From Collinsella ihumii (GTDB taxonomy: Bacteria; Actinomycetota; Coriobacteriia; Coriobacteriales; Coriobacteriaceae), in contig NZ_FCOU01000013.1 of assembly GCF_900046475.1 (NCBI RefSeq), positions 1 to 64,000 of the forward strand: DNA of 64,000 nt, given 5' to 3'. The first letter of the stretch is position 1. Each line of letters starts with the position of its first letter. Under the pieces are notes generated by a model, which ran no database searches, had not been told where the DNA came from, and saw only the letters and a program-made list of their open reading frames with translations. Shown piece by piece: positions 34,678-42,918 of the stretch. A program made the translations under genes and the position numbers.

Positions 34678-35373
34678 ATGAGAATCTTGTTGGTAGAGGA
34701 TGCGCGCCTGGTCGCCGAGCCGCTCACCCACGCACTCGGGCGCGCCGGATACGCGGTTGACGCGGCGTGCGACGGGGCGCGGGGGCTCGAGCTCGCGTGC
34801 ACGGGAGCCTATGACGCCATCGTGCTCGACATCATGCTTCCGCAGCTCGACGGCCTGTCGATGCTCGCGAAGCTGCGCCGTGAGCGCATCGACACGCCGG
34901 TCATCCTGCTGACGGCTCGCGGCGACGTGCGCGACCGCGTGCGCGGGCTCGACGCGGGCGCCGACGACTACCTGGCCAAGCCCTTCCATGTGGAGGAGCT
35001 GCTGGCGCGCATCCGCGCCGTGTTGCGCCGCCGCGGAGCTCCCGACTCGGCAACGGCCATTCAAGAGCTGGGCCTTTGCTACGTTCCCGAATCGCGCGAG
35101 CTGCAGCATGAGGGCGTGTCGGTGGCGCTCACGCCCAAAGAGGGCCTGGTGCTCGAGGCGCTGATGCGCGCTTCTGGGCACACGGTCACGCGAGAGCGCC
35201 TTGAGCTCGCGGTGTGGGGGCCGGACGACGCGGCGTCGGACACCCGGCTGGACGTGCAGGTGTCGCTCGTGCGCACGAAGCTGCGCGCGGTCGGCGCGCC
35301 CGTGCGCATCCGGGCGGTGCGAGGCATGGGCTACGTGCTGGAAGAGGAGGGGGAGGGCCGTGAAAGATCATGA
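34678..35373 (+). CDS. OmpR-family response regulator
   Basis: A 231-residue two-component regulator. Receiver domain: acidic pocket VED near residue 8, phospho-acceptor Asp51 in DAIVLDIMLPQLDG, Lys101 in YLAKPF. A C-terminal winged helix begins about residue 130 and includes LTPKEGLVLEALMR, VTRERLELAVWG and RLDVQVSLVRTKLRAVG. The ATG at 34678 has GAGGAG 6 bases upstream. The next gene, the histidine kinase, overlaps it by 14 bases. Confidence 0.94.
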   Translation: MRILLVEDARLVAEPLTHALGRAGYAVDAACDGARGLELACTGAYDAIVLDIMLPQLDGLSMLAKLRRERIDTPVILLTARGDVRDRVRGLDAGADDYLAKPFHVEELLARIRAVLRRRGAPDSATAIQELGLCYVPESRELQHEGVSVALTPKEGLVLEALMRASGHTVTRERLELAVWGPDDAASDTRLDVQVSLVRTKLRAVGAPVRIRAVRGMGYVLEEEGEGRERS

Positions 35374-36256
35374 GCTCAAGCGTTTTCGTCGTCGCATCGT
35401 CGCTGCGGCCGCAGGGGCGCTCACGGTTTGCGTCGCGCTCTGCATGGCCGCCTTGTGCTATGTGGTGGTGGACGCGAATCTCAGCGATTATCGCGCGAGG
35501 CTCGAGGACGCCTCGAACGCTCCGTTTTCGGGCGTTTCGGCGGATAGGCTCGATGCCCGCGAGGTGACGCTGCCGTCCGGCGGGATCTATCCGTCGGAGA
35601 CCGTTTGGAGGGCCCTTGTAAACGATGCGGGCGAGGTGCTGGAGGTGGCCCTGCCCGCGGTCGGCGATCAGTTCACGTGGACGCCCGACTCGGAGACGAC
35701 GTTCACCTCGAAGGACTTATCCGAGCTCGTCGGCCTGCGTGACGAGAAGGGATCCGCGCCGTTCGAGTATGCCGGCTGCACGTGGCTGGGCACCTGGCAG
35801 CCGGCGGGGGAGTCGGAGGACGGCATCACGGTGTCGCCCACCGGCGCGATTGAGGACGCGGAGGTCGCCGCGGATGCCGTCGGTTCCGATGCGGGCGATC
35901 GGGTCTATACCTTCATCGATATCTCCTATCATTATGACTACCTGCGAGGAATCGCGTTTCGCTGCATCGCTGCGACCATCGTGCTGTCGGCGGCGTCTGC
36001 GGCAGTCCTTTGGATCGCCGCCGGCCATCTGCTGCGCCCCGTGTATGCGGCGCGCAAGCGGGAGCAGGAGTTCGTCATCTCGGCATCGCATGAGCTCAAG
36101 ACGCCGCTCATGGCGATGATGGCAAACTGCGACGTGCTGGAAGCCGAGGCCGCAGGCGATGGGCGCCTGGCTCCATGGATCGCGAACATCCGCTCTGCCG
36201 CCGATGGAATGGCGGACTGCGTGGCGACCCTGCTGAATGCGGCAGGTGAACGGTAG
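35360..36256 (+). CDS. Sensor histidine kinase lacking the ATP-binding domain
   Basis: 298 residues from a GTG at 35360 with GGGAGG upstream. It has a membrane helix (about 13-36), an extracytoplasmic sensor region of about 160 residues, and a second helix (about 200-222). A dimerisation/phospho-acceptor helix with His244 in EFVISASHELKTPL and its second helix end at LLNAAGER. The HATPase_c domain with N, G1 and G2 boxes, normally another 110 residues, is absent. A stop followed at once by a strong hairpin ends the gene. It cannot autophosphorylate unaided; it may be a decayed kinase, a phosphatase-only form, or a partner needing another kinase. Confidence 0.85.
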   Translation: MKDHELKRFRRRIVAAAAGALTVCVALCMAALCYVVVDANLSDYRARLEDASNAPFSGVSADRLDAREVTLPSGGIYPSETVWRALVNDAGEVLEVALPAVGDQFTWTPDSETTFTSKDLSELVGLRDEKGSAPFEYAGCTWLGTWQPAGESEDGITVSPTGAIEDAEVAADAVGSDAGDRVYTFIDISYHYDYLRGIAFRCIAATIVLSAASAAVLWIAAGHLLRPVYAARKREQEFVISASHELKTPLMAMMANCDVLEAEAAGDGRLAPWIANIRSAADGMADCVATLLNAAGER

Positions 36257-36314
36257 CCGCCGAGGGATGCGGACTATCATGATGCAAGCCGCCCCGCATC
36301 TGCTTCTCGGCGGC
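36256..36314 (+). terminator. Two-part hairpin at end of kinase gene
   Basis: GCCGCCGAG pairs with CTCGGCGGC, with a nested GATGCGG / CCGCATC pairing. It begins on the last base of the truncated kinase stop codon. No T tract follows. It marks the left boundary of the lower-GC restriction island. Confidence 0.55.
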
Positions 36315-36413
36315 CATAAGATATTCCTGCGGTCAATCGTGTACTATGGAATATGAAGATAGTTCTCGTTGATTGCTCGTGACCCCATCGTCCGGGTCGT
36401 GAAGAGGAGAAGG

Positions 36414-36476
36414 ATGCTGTTCCCCGATGTGAAAAGTCGGGGGGGGGCTTTCATAGACAGGCTCTTCCTTCGGTAG
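36414..36476 (+). CDS. Short leader ORF containing a G9 tract
   Basis: A 20-codon ORF (MLFPDVKSRGGAFIDRLFLR) with GAGGAGAAGG directly before its ATG. The run of nine G at 36439-36447 encodes Arg-Gly-Gly. If the tract had ten G, the frame would run to a TAA at 36530-36532 that directly abuts the ATG of the helicase gene, giving translational coupling. At nine G it stops 57 bases short. Homopolymeric G tracts slip readily, so this may be an on/off switch for the restriction operon. The leader's translation is not proven. Confidence 0.5.
   Translation: MLFPDVKSRGGAFIDRLFLR
36439..36447. repeat. Homopolymeric G9 tract
   Basis: Nine consecutive G in an otherwise moderate-GC region, inside the short leader ORF 86 bases before the helicase start. 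Tracts of this kind vary by slipped-strand mispairing in many bacteria and are also prone to sequencing length error. Confidence 0.8.
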
Positions 36477-36532
36477 CAAATATCAATATCGCAGGTTTGC
36501 GCCGCGCGCATTGGTTGATGGCGGTTTCCTAA

Positions 36533-39500
36533 ATGGACGCCGCCTTTATCGACAACCGAGCGCGTGTCCTTAAAGATGACCTCGTGAATACGGTTCACAG
36601 CGGCGACTCCATATCGGTTGCCGCATCGGTCTTTTCCATGTATGCCTATCGCGAGCTGCGCGAGCGGCTCGAGGGGCTCGATGAATTTAGATTCATCTTT
36701 ACCGAGCCCACTTTTGCCACGGAGCGTGCCGCGAAGGAGCAACGCGAATTCTACATCCCGCGTCTTTCGCGCGAGCAGGGGTTGTACGGTACCGAGTTTG
36801 AAATCAAGCTGCGCAACGAGCTCACGCAAAAAGCCATAGCGGGTGAATGTGCTCGTTGGATACGAAAGAAGGCGACTTTCAAGTCGCCCAAATCTGGGGT
36901 GGCTTCGGTTACGCCTGCGCTCACGGTATCGGGCCACAACGATGCTGTCACCTACATGCCGATGATGAACGGATTCACCGTAGGCCAGCTCGGCATGGGC
37001 GACCACCCTACGCTCACTGGTATCCAACGTAGCGATTCCCAATCATCGTGCATGTTCCTAGGTCTGTTCGATCAAGTATGGCAGAGCGGTGAGCTTGAGG
37101 ACGTAACCGCAACCGTAACGGAAAACATCGAGCAGATGTATCGGGAGAATCCACCCGAGCTTATCTATTACGTGGCTCTCTATCGCATCTTTCATGAGTT
37201 TTTGGACGACGTGTCCACCGACAACCTGCCCAAGGAGGGGACCGGCTTTCGCGATAGCAAGATCTGGAACCTGCTCTATGACTTCCAGCGCGATGCGGTG
37301 CTGGCGATTATCAACAAGCTGCAGACCTATAACGGTTGCATCTTGGCTGATAGCGTCGGTTTGGGCAAGACGTTTACGGCGCTCGCGGTCATCAAGTATT
37401 ACGAATCCCTCAACCGCAATGTGCTGGTGCTTTGCCCGAAGAAGCTCTCGGACAACTGGACCACATACCGCAACAACCAGAAGAACAATCCCATTGCGGA
37501 GGACCGCCTGCGCTATGACGTGCTCTACCATACCGACCTTTCGCGCAAGCGCGGACGAAGCGCCACGGGTATCGATCTTGAGGCGTTCAACTGGGGCGGT
37601 TACGACCTCGTCGTCATCGACGAGTCCCATAACTTCCGCAACGGCGAGGATTCGGCACGCGCGGCAAAGGACGATGGCTCCGGTGGTGTCGAGAATCGCT
37701 ATCAGCGCCTGCTGAGTCGCGTTCTTCGCGGGGGAGTGCCCACGAAGGTGCTCATGCTGTCGGCTACACCGGTCAACAATCGGTTCCGCGATTTGCGGAA
37801 CCAACTCGCCCTTGCGTATCAGGGTGATTCCGATGGGTGGTCCGAGCGTCTGGGGCTATCCAGCAACATAGAGGACGTGTTCCGTCGGGCGCAGGCCTCC
37901 TTTTCCGCGTGGAGCGACCTGCCGGCTGAGGAGCGCACGACCGAGGCGCTCACGGAGTCGTTGGATTTCGATTTCTTCCGCGTGCTCGACCAGGTAACCG
38001 TTGCGCGCTCGCGCCGCCATATCCAGCGCTACTACGATGTGAGCGTCATCGGGCCGTTCCCGGAGCGCAAGAAACCCATCTCGGTCTATCCCAAGCTCTC
38101 GACGTTGGAGCATGGCCCGACATACAGCGAGATCGCCGACTCTCTCAATCTGCTCACGCTGGCAGTCTACGTGCCCTCGCAGTACGTATTGCCGAGCACT
38201 GCATACAAGTACGAGAGCGAAAACGGAAACCTTACCAACAGAGGCCGCGAAACGGGGGTGCGCCGACTGATGGCGGCAAACCTTCTCAAGCGCTTGGAGA
38301 GCTCGGTTTCCTCGTTTCGCCTGACATTGGAACGCGTGCTTTCTGTCATGAATGCATGTCTGGGCACCATCGAGGCGTTCAAGGAGACGGGAGCGTCGAC
38401 ATCGAGCGTAAACATTGCCACTTATCAGGAGGGTTTTGATTTCGATGCGGACGATAGCGAGGTCATGGACTTCTCGGTAGGAGGGAAGACCCGCTATGAC
38501 CTGCGCGACCTCGATTGGAAAAGCTGGGAGCGCGATGTGCGCGATGACGCTCAGACCATCGAGGGCCTGCTTGCCATGATTGATGATATAGATGCCGCGC
38601 GCGATGCCAAGCTGCTCGATCTCAAGAAGCTCATCGCGCGGAAGGTGACGAACCCCATCAATCCGGGGAATAGGAAAGTCATCATCTTCACGGCGTTCGC
38701 CGATACGGCAAACTATCTGTACGAGCAGATCGCCCCCTATGTTTCGGAGAGCTTGGGCCTCGGCGTTGCCGAAGTGACGGGTACGGGCGGTGGCAAGACC
38801 ACCGTCAAGGGTGTGCGCGGCGACTTGGCGGAAATCCTCACCTGCTTCTCGCCGGTCTCCAAGGAGCGCGACAAAGTCTATCCGCGCCTGGCGGGCAAGG
38901 ACATCGATATCCTCATCGCTACGGATTGCATCTCGGAAGGCCAGAACCTGCAGGATGCCGACTACCTCGTGAACTACGACATCCACTGGAACCCCGTGCG
39001 CATCGTCCAGCGATTCGGCCGTGTTGACCGAATCGGCTCGAAGAACAGCGCGATCCAGCTCGTCAACTTCTGGCCGGATGATGATCTGGACCACTACATC
39101 AACCTCAAAGCGCGCGTGGAGAATCGCATGCACGCCGTGGTGATGAGCTCAACCGGCGATGACGACTACATCAACGAGGACGAACAAGGCGACCTTGCAT
39201 ACCGTCGCCAGCAACTCGAGCAGATGCAACATGAGGTGGTCGATCTTGAGGACGTTTCGGGCGGTGTATCCATTACCGACCTCGGCCTCAATGAGTTCCG
39301 GATGGATTTGGTTGCCTACTACCAAGAGAACCCAGACATCGACTGTGTTCCCACGGGCATCGATGCTGTTGTAGCGGGTGATGAGCCCGGCGTGATCTTC
39401 GTACTGCGCAATGTGAGCCAGCAGCTCGATGCGAAGACGCGCAACCAGATTCATCCGTTTTACCTGGTGTATGTGGGCGACGACGGCGAGGTGCGGCATG

Positions 39501-39793
39501 GCTACCTCGACCCCAAGGACACGCTCGATGCCATGCGGCGCTTGTGCCGGGGCAAAGGTGAGCCGGATGCAGACCTTTGCCGCGAGTACAACAGAGTCAC
39601 TAAGAATGGCCGCGATATGCGTGCGGCTTCGAACATGCTGAGAAGCGCTATCGAATCCATCGTAGATAAGAAGGCCGAAGAGGACCTGAGGAGCTTCTTT
39701 ACGGCGGGCACAACCAGCTTTTTGGAAAACGACGTGGCAGGGCTCGACGACTTCGAACTCATCTGCTTCTTGGTGGTGAGGCCCCATGAGTAG
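36533..39793 (+). CDS. SNF2-type helicase of a restriction/defence operon
   Basis: A 1086-residue superfamily 2 helicase. The N-terminal 200 residues resemble the phospholipase-D-like region of related helicases, but I see no HxK motif. The motor contains GCILADSVGLGKTFTALAVI (about 271-290), VVIDESHNFRN (DESH), VLMLSATPVNNRFRD, ILIATDCISEGQNLQDADYL and QRFGRVDRIGSKNSAIQL. The C-terminal 230 residues are specific to this family. It overlaps the next gene by 8 bases and is the first gene of the cluster helicase-DUF4391-Mod. The likely role is DNA translocation within a restriction or anti-phage complex. The upstream ribosome site is weak. Confidence 0.88.
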   Translation: MDAAFIDNRARVLKDDLVNTVHSGDSISVAASVFSMYAYRELRERLEGLDEFRFIFTEPTFATERAAKEQREFYIPRLSREQGLYGTEFEIKLRNELTQKAIAGECARWIRKKATFKSPKSGVASVTPALTVSGHNDAVTYMPMMNGFTVGQLGMGDHPTLTGIQRSDSQSSCMFLGLFDQVWQSGELEDVTATVTENIEQMYRENPPELIYYVALYRIFHEFLDDVSTDNLPKEGTGFRDSKIWNLLYDFQRDAVLAIINKLQTYNGCILADSVGLGKTFTALAVIKYYESLNRNVLVLCPKKLSDNWTTYRNNQKNNPIAEDRLRYDVLYHTDLSRKRGRSATGIDLEAFNWGGYDLVVIDESHNFRNGEDSARAAKDDGSGGVENRYQRLLSRVLRGGVPTKVLMLSATPVNNRFRDLRNQLALAYQGDSDGWSERLGLSSNIEDVFRRAQASFSAWSDLPAEERTTEALTESLDFDFFRVLDQVTVARSRRHIQRYYDVSVIGPFPERKKPISVYPKLSTLEHGPTYSEIADSLNLLTLAVYVPSQYVLPSTAYKYESENGNLTNRGRETGVRRLMAANLLKRLESSVSSFRLTLERVLSVMNACLGTIEAFKETGASTSSVNIATYQEGFDFDADDSEVMDFSVGGKTRYDLRDLDWKSWERDVRDDAQTIEGLLAMIDDIDAARDAKLLDLKKLIARKVTNPINPGNRKVIIFTAFADTANYLYEQIAPYVSESLGLGVAEVTGTGGGKTTVKGVRGDLAEILTCFSPVSKERDKVYPRLAGKDIDILIATDCISEGQNLQDADYLVNYDIHWNPVRIVQRFGRVDRIGSKNSAIQLVNFWPDDDLDHYINLKARVENRMHAVVMSSTGDDDYINEDEQGDLAYRRQQLEQMQHEVVDLEDVSGGVSITDLGLNEFRMDLVAYYQENPDIDCVPTGIDAVVAGDEPGVIFVLRNVSQQLDAKTRNQIHPFYLVYVGDDGEVRHGYLDPKDTLDAMRRLCRGKGEPDADLCREYNRVTKNGRDMRAASNMLRSAIESIVDKKAEEDLRSFFTAGTTSFLENDVAGLDDFELICFLVVRPHE

Positions 39794-40427
39794 CCTCACG
39801 CTGGGGCTGCCGAGCACCGTGTTGGTGGGAAAGACGATGCCCAAGAAGCTTTTCTATGAATTCCTTGCAACAACCGCTGCTGTCAAAGACGAGTTCGTGC
39901 GGCTCATTGAGCGCATCGATATGGTCGCCTCGATAAAAGAGGAGACGCTGCATATTCCCGCTAGTGGCGAGGTTAATGAGATTGATGTCCTGGGGCTTTA
40001 TCTGCGTGTGGGTGATAGAGCTGGGGCTGAGGCACCCTACGCGGCCATTGATCTCATTGCGAAGAGTGTGTCCAGCAAGGTGCTGTTTGTCTGCGAGACG
40101 GATGACGCAGTGAAGTTGCTCGTGCGGCGAGATCGGTTGTACGAAACCGCTTGGTTGCCATGTGACGAGACGACAGTTGAGCTGCGAGGATCAACCTTGG
40201 TTGAGCTTTGGGACTCCTTGAGTTCTCAAGTGGTGTTCGGCAATAGCGAGCCTGGCGATTTTGCCGGGCGCGTTGAGCGCAAAAATCGCATTGAGGAACT
40301 TCAAGGCGAGCTGGTGTCAATAAATAAAAAACGTAAATCAGAGAAGCAGATTGCAAAACGCAATGCACTGTTTGATCGCGCACGCGCGATCAAACAGGAG
40401 CTTGCCCGACTTGAAGCAGGTGCCTGA
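39786..40427 (+). CDS. DUF4391 domain protein
   Basis: A 213-residue protein that begins LTLGLPSTVLVGKTMPKKLF, the usual opening of DUF4391. A central beta-rich part (VNEIDVLGLYLRVGDRAG, VSSKVLFVCETDDAVKLLVR) and a C-terminal basic coiled coil (KNRIEELQGELVSINKKRKS) follow. The family has no established activity that I know of, but it recurs between SNF2-type helicases and type III methyltransferases, as here. It overlaps both neighbours (8 bases and 1 base), so the three proteins are made together and probably act as a complex. Confidence 0.82.
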   Translation: MSSLTLGLPSTVLVGKTMPKKLFYEFLATTAAVKDEFVRLIERIDMVASIKEETLHIPASGEVNEIDVLGLYLRVGDRAGAEAPYAAIDLIAKSVSSKVLFVCETDDAVKLLVRRDRLYETAWLPCDETTVELRGSTLVELWDSLSSQVVFGNSEPGDFAGRVERKNRIEELQGELVSINKKRKSEKQIAKRNALFDRARAIKQELARLEAGA

Positions 40428-42301
40428 TGGAGAAGCTTTCGCATGCAACCGAGAACATTCTGGACGAGAACGTCGAGAAGCTCGCCGAGCTCTTTCCCGA
40501 GGTGGTGACCGAGGTCCGTGAGCCCGATGGAAGCCTGCGCCATACCATCGATGTCGAAGCGCTGAAAGAGCGTGTGGGTGACGTCGCTGAGGGTCAACGC
40601 GAACGCTATCAGTTCACGTGGCCGGGCAAGCGTGATGCCAAACAGGAGGCGTATCGCCCTATCGACAAGTGCTTGCGCCCGTGTCCTGAGGAGAGCGTCA
40701 ACTGGGATACGACGGAGAACCTCTACATCGAGGGGGACAACCTCGATGCGTTGAAGCTTTTGCGCAACACCTATGCCGGCAAGAATGCCGGCAAGATTAA
40801 GATGATCTACATCGATCCGCCGTACAACACGGGGCATGACTTCATCTATGACGATGACTTCGCGCGCACCAAGACTGATTATGACGCCGAGAGCGGCGAC
40901 TACGACGAGGATGGCGGTCGCCTGGTTGCCAACCCCGAGTCCAACGGCCGCTTTCACTCCGACTGGTGCAGCATGATGTATCCGCGCCTGCTGCTTGCGA
41001 GGGATCTGCTGAGCGATGATGGAGTATTATTTGTGAGCTGCGACGATGGTGAGCAGGGGTCGCTTGACAGAATGCTCAATGAAATATTCGGAAACGATTG
41101 CCATCTCGGCGCTCTGATTCATCAGAGGGCGAAGGGCGGCGGTCAAGCGAAATATATCGTAAAGGGACATGATTATATTCATGTCTGTATCAAATCGACT
41201 CAATCCGATGTCTCTCTAGCGAGGAAAAAGATTGTTCAGGGCCGTACTTACGTCGTGGATGGTGTTTTGTGCATCAAGAACGATGATGTTGTGAGAAAGC
41301 AGTTCGGAAAGTACGATTCCGGGGTCGACCGTCGCTGTTTCTACGAGCAGTTGGAACAGTATAAGGGGATAAAGAAAAAACAGGAGATCGATTATCTTCT
41401 AAGACAAGGCAAGCTGTTTCTCGAAAAGAATTCCGAAGGAATGCACACGATTTGCGAGTGGATTCCGGTTAATTCGGCGACCTCTAAAATATATTCGATC
41501 ATCAAGGTGTTGTCTGAGGAAGGCAAGAAGGACCTCGAAGGACTTGGGGTGGAGGGTTTTTCCTACCCGAAGCCTGTTGAGCTAGTTTATCAGTTGGTTG
41601 AGGCAGCCACTTTGACTGATAAGAACGTGATAATTCTCGACTTCTTCTCCGGCTCCGCCACAACCGCTCATGCCGTCATGAAGCTCAATGCTGAAGACGG
41701 CGGCAACCGCAAGTTCATCATGGTGCAGCTGCCCGAAGTTTGTGGACCGGAGACGGAGGCGGCCAAGGCGGGCTACAAGAACATCTGCGAAATCGGCAAG
41801 GAGCGCATCCGCCGTGCGGGCAAGAAGATTGCCGACGAGGTGGAGCAGTCCAACCGGCAGCTCAAACTCGGCGAGGAGCCCAAGAAGGTCCCAGACATCG
41901 GTTTCCGCGTGCTCAAGATCGACTCGTCCAACTTCGAGGACGTTTCGGCTGAGCCCGCGGCTTACACCCAGGAGTCACTCATGGGCCTTGCGGACAACCT
42001 CAAGCCCGGTCGCACGGCGGAGGATATCCTGTTCCAGGTGATGCTGCAGTTCCAGATTCCGTTGTCTGTAAGCATCGAGCGCAAGAGTATCAACGGCTCC
42101 ACGGTGTTCTCGGTTGACGACGGTCGCCTCGCAGCCTGCTTCGACCGTGACGTTTCAACGGACACCATCGCCGAGATGGCCAAGATGGAACCCGATTACG
42201 CCGTGATGCGCGACGCTTCCTTCGCGGGCGACGACGCCGTTTCCAACTTCGGCGAGCTCTTCAAAACGTATAGCCCCACCACCATCACGAGAGTGGTGTA
42301 G
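40427..42301 (+). CDS. mod: Type III restriction-modification DNA methyltransferase (Mod)
   Basis: A 624-residue N6-adenine methyltransferase. The catalytic motif DPPYNTG is at about residue 130 and the AdoMet motif DFFSGSATTAHAVMKL at about 405, the order of the beta class used by type III Mod. The segment between (residues about 200-400, bases 41030-41640) is the target-recognition domain. It is visibly A/T-richer than its flanks; the 60 bases from 41341 are 38% GC by hand count. The domain was probably swapped in horizontally, changing the methylated site. The last 150 residues are the normal Mod tail. It overlaps DUF4391 by one base (TGATG-type). Confidence 0.93.
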   Translation: MEKLSHATENILDENVEKLAELFPEVVTEVREPDGSLRHTIDVEALKERVGDVAEGQRERYQFTWPGKRDAKQEAYRPIDKCLRPCPEESVNWDTTENLYIEGDNLDALKLLRNTYAGKNAGKIKMIYIDPPYNTGHDFIYDDDFARTKTDYDAESGDYDEDGGRLVANPESNGRFHSDWCSMMYPRLLLARDLLSDDGVLFVSCDDGEQGSLDRMLNEIFGNDCHLGALIHQRAKGGGQAKYIVKGHDYIHVCIKSTQSDVSLARKKIVQGRTYVVDGVLCIKNDDVVRKQFGKYDSGVDRRCFYEQLEQYKGIKKKQEIDYLLRQGKLFLEKNSEGMHTICEWIPVNSATSKIYSIIKVLSEEGKKDLEGLGVEGFSYPKPVELVYQLVEAATLTDKNVIILDFFSGSATTAHAVMKLNAEDGGNRKFIMVQLPEVCGPETEAAKAGYKNICEIGKERIRRAGKKIADEVEQSNRQLKLGEEPKKVPDIGFRVLKIDSSNFEDVSAEPAAYTQESLMGLADNLKPGRTAEDILFQVMLQFQIPLSVSIERKSINGSTVFSVDDGRLAACFDRDVSTDTIAEMAKMEPDYAVMRDASFAGDDAVSNFGELFKTYSPTTITRVV

Positions 42302-42315
42302 ATATGGGCGATCAG

Positions 42316-42594
42316 CTATCGGTAAAAGCGCAGCATATCGGTCTTGAAGACATTCTTCCATGCGTCGCAGATGCGTCCGTGGTTAAGCGCGATGAAGTTC
42401 GCGAGCTTTCTCAGCTCCTTATTGGGAAGATTGCTCCCGTTGCTGGCGAGGATGCAACCGCCGTCTTCGGTCAGCCAGAACTTCGTGGCATGCTCCGTTG
42501 GCCTGCGGACGGCGACATGGATGTGGACCGGCTCGTCGGGTTCATTCATCCAAAAGAACAGAACGTAGCGTCCGAGTGTGAGGATCGTCGGCAT
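42316..42594 (-). CDS. DUF4160 family protein
   Basis: A 92-residue protein that matches DUF4160, a small family usually paired with a second small protein in toxin-antitoxin-like or regulatory pairs. Typical features are the start PTILTLGRYVLFFWMNEPDE, the His pair in PVHIHVAVRR, AKFWLTEDG, and NHGRICDAWKNVF. It is encoded antiparallel to the restriction genes, between mod and res. Its ATG overlaps the stop of the partner gene (TGATG), so the two are translationally coupled. A guard or toxin role for the island is possible but not shown. Confidence 0.82.
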   Translation of the reverse strand: MPTILTLGRYVLFFWMNEPDEPVHIHVAVRRPTEHATKFWLTEDGGCILASNGSNLPNKELRKLANFIALNHGRICDAWKNVFKTDMLRFYR

Positions 42595-42872
42595 CAGGCA
42601 GCTCTCCATCCGCCTTCGGGATCGCTTGCGAACTCAAAGATGAGGGGCGCATTATCACGCAGGAACGACTCGAGGTTATCGAGGTCGCTCTCGGAGAACC
42701 CGTCGACATCGAGCCAGCGGTATGCGGGCATAAGGCAGCGCGCGCTGTCGAAGCCCCAATCGCGGGGACGCTCTATGAGGATCTCGACCGTGCAGTCATC
42801 GCGCATGTCGCTGTATGCGATGACTGTTTCGTCGGGGAATTGAGCATAGGGGCGGACCAAGATTGCCTCCAT
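42594..42872 (-). CDS. Small partner of DUF4160 protein, unknown
   Basis: About 92 residues from an ATG at 42872. A TTG 12 bases further in has a better ribosome site (GGAGG) and would drop the first residues. The protein (RPYAQFPDETVIAYSDMRDD, then VDGFSESDLDNLESFLRDNA) occupies the position where a DUF2442-type partner is usually found, but I do not recognise the family from sequence. It is the first gene of a two-gene minus-strand unit with DUF4160, divergent from res, with 46 bases between the two starts. Confidence 0.65.
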   Translation of the reverse strand: MEAILVRPYAQFPDETVIAYSDMRDDCTVEILIERPRDWGFDSARCLMPAYRWLDVDGFSESDLDNLESFLRDNAPLIFEFASDPEGGWRAA

Positions 42873-42918
42873 CGTTCGCTCGGAAACTACACGAATTGTA
42901 CCCGCAAAGGTTATAACC

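Noticed and set aside
36344-37042. A 232-codon open frame on the minus strand at the start of the restriction island
   Set aside because: It is the antisense of the helicase N-terminus, has no ribosome site or recognisable motifs, and the plus-strand frame has clear family similarity.
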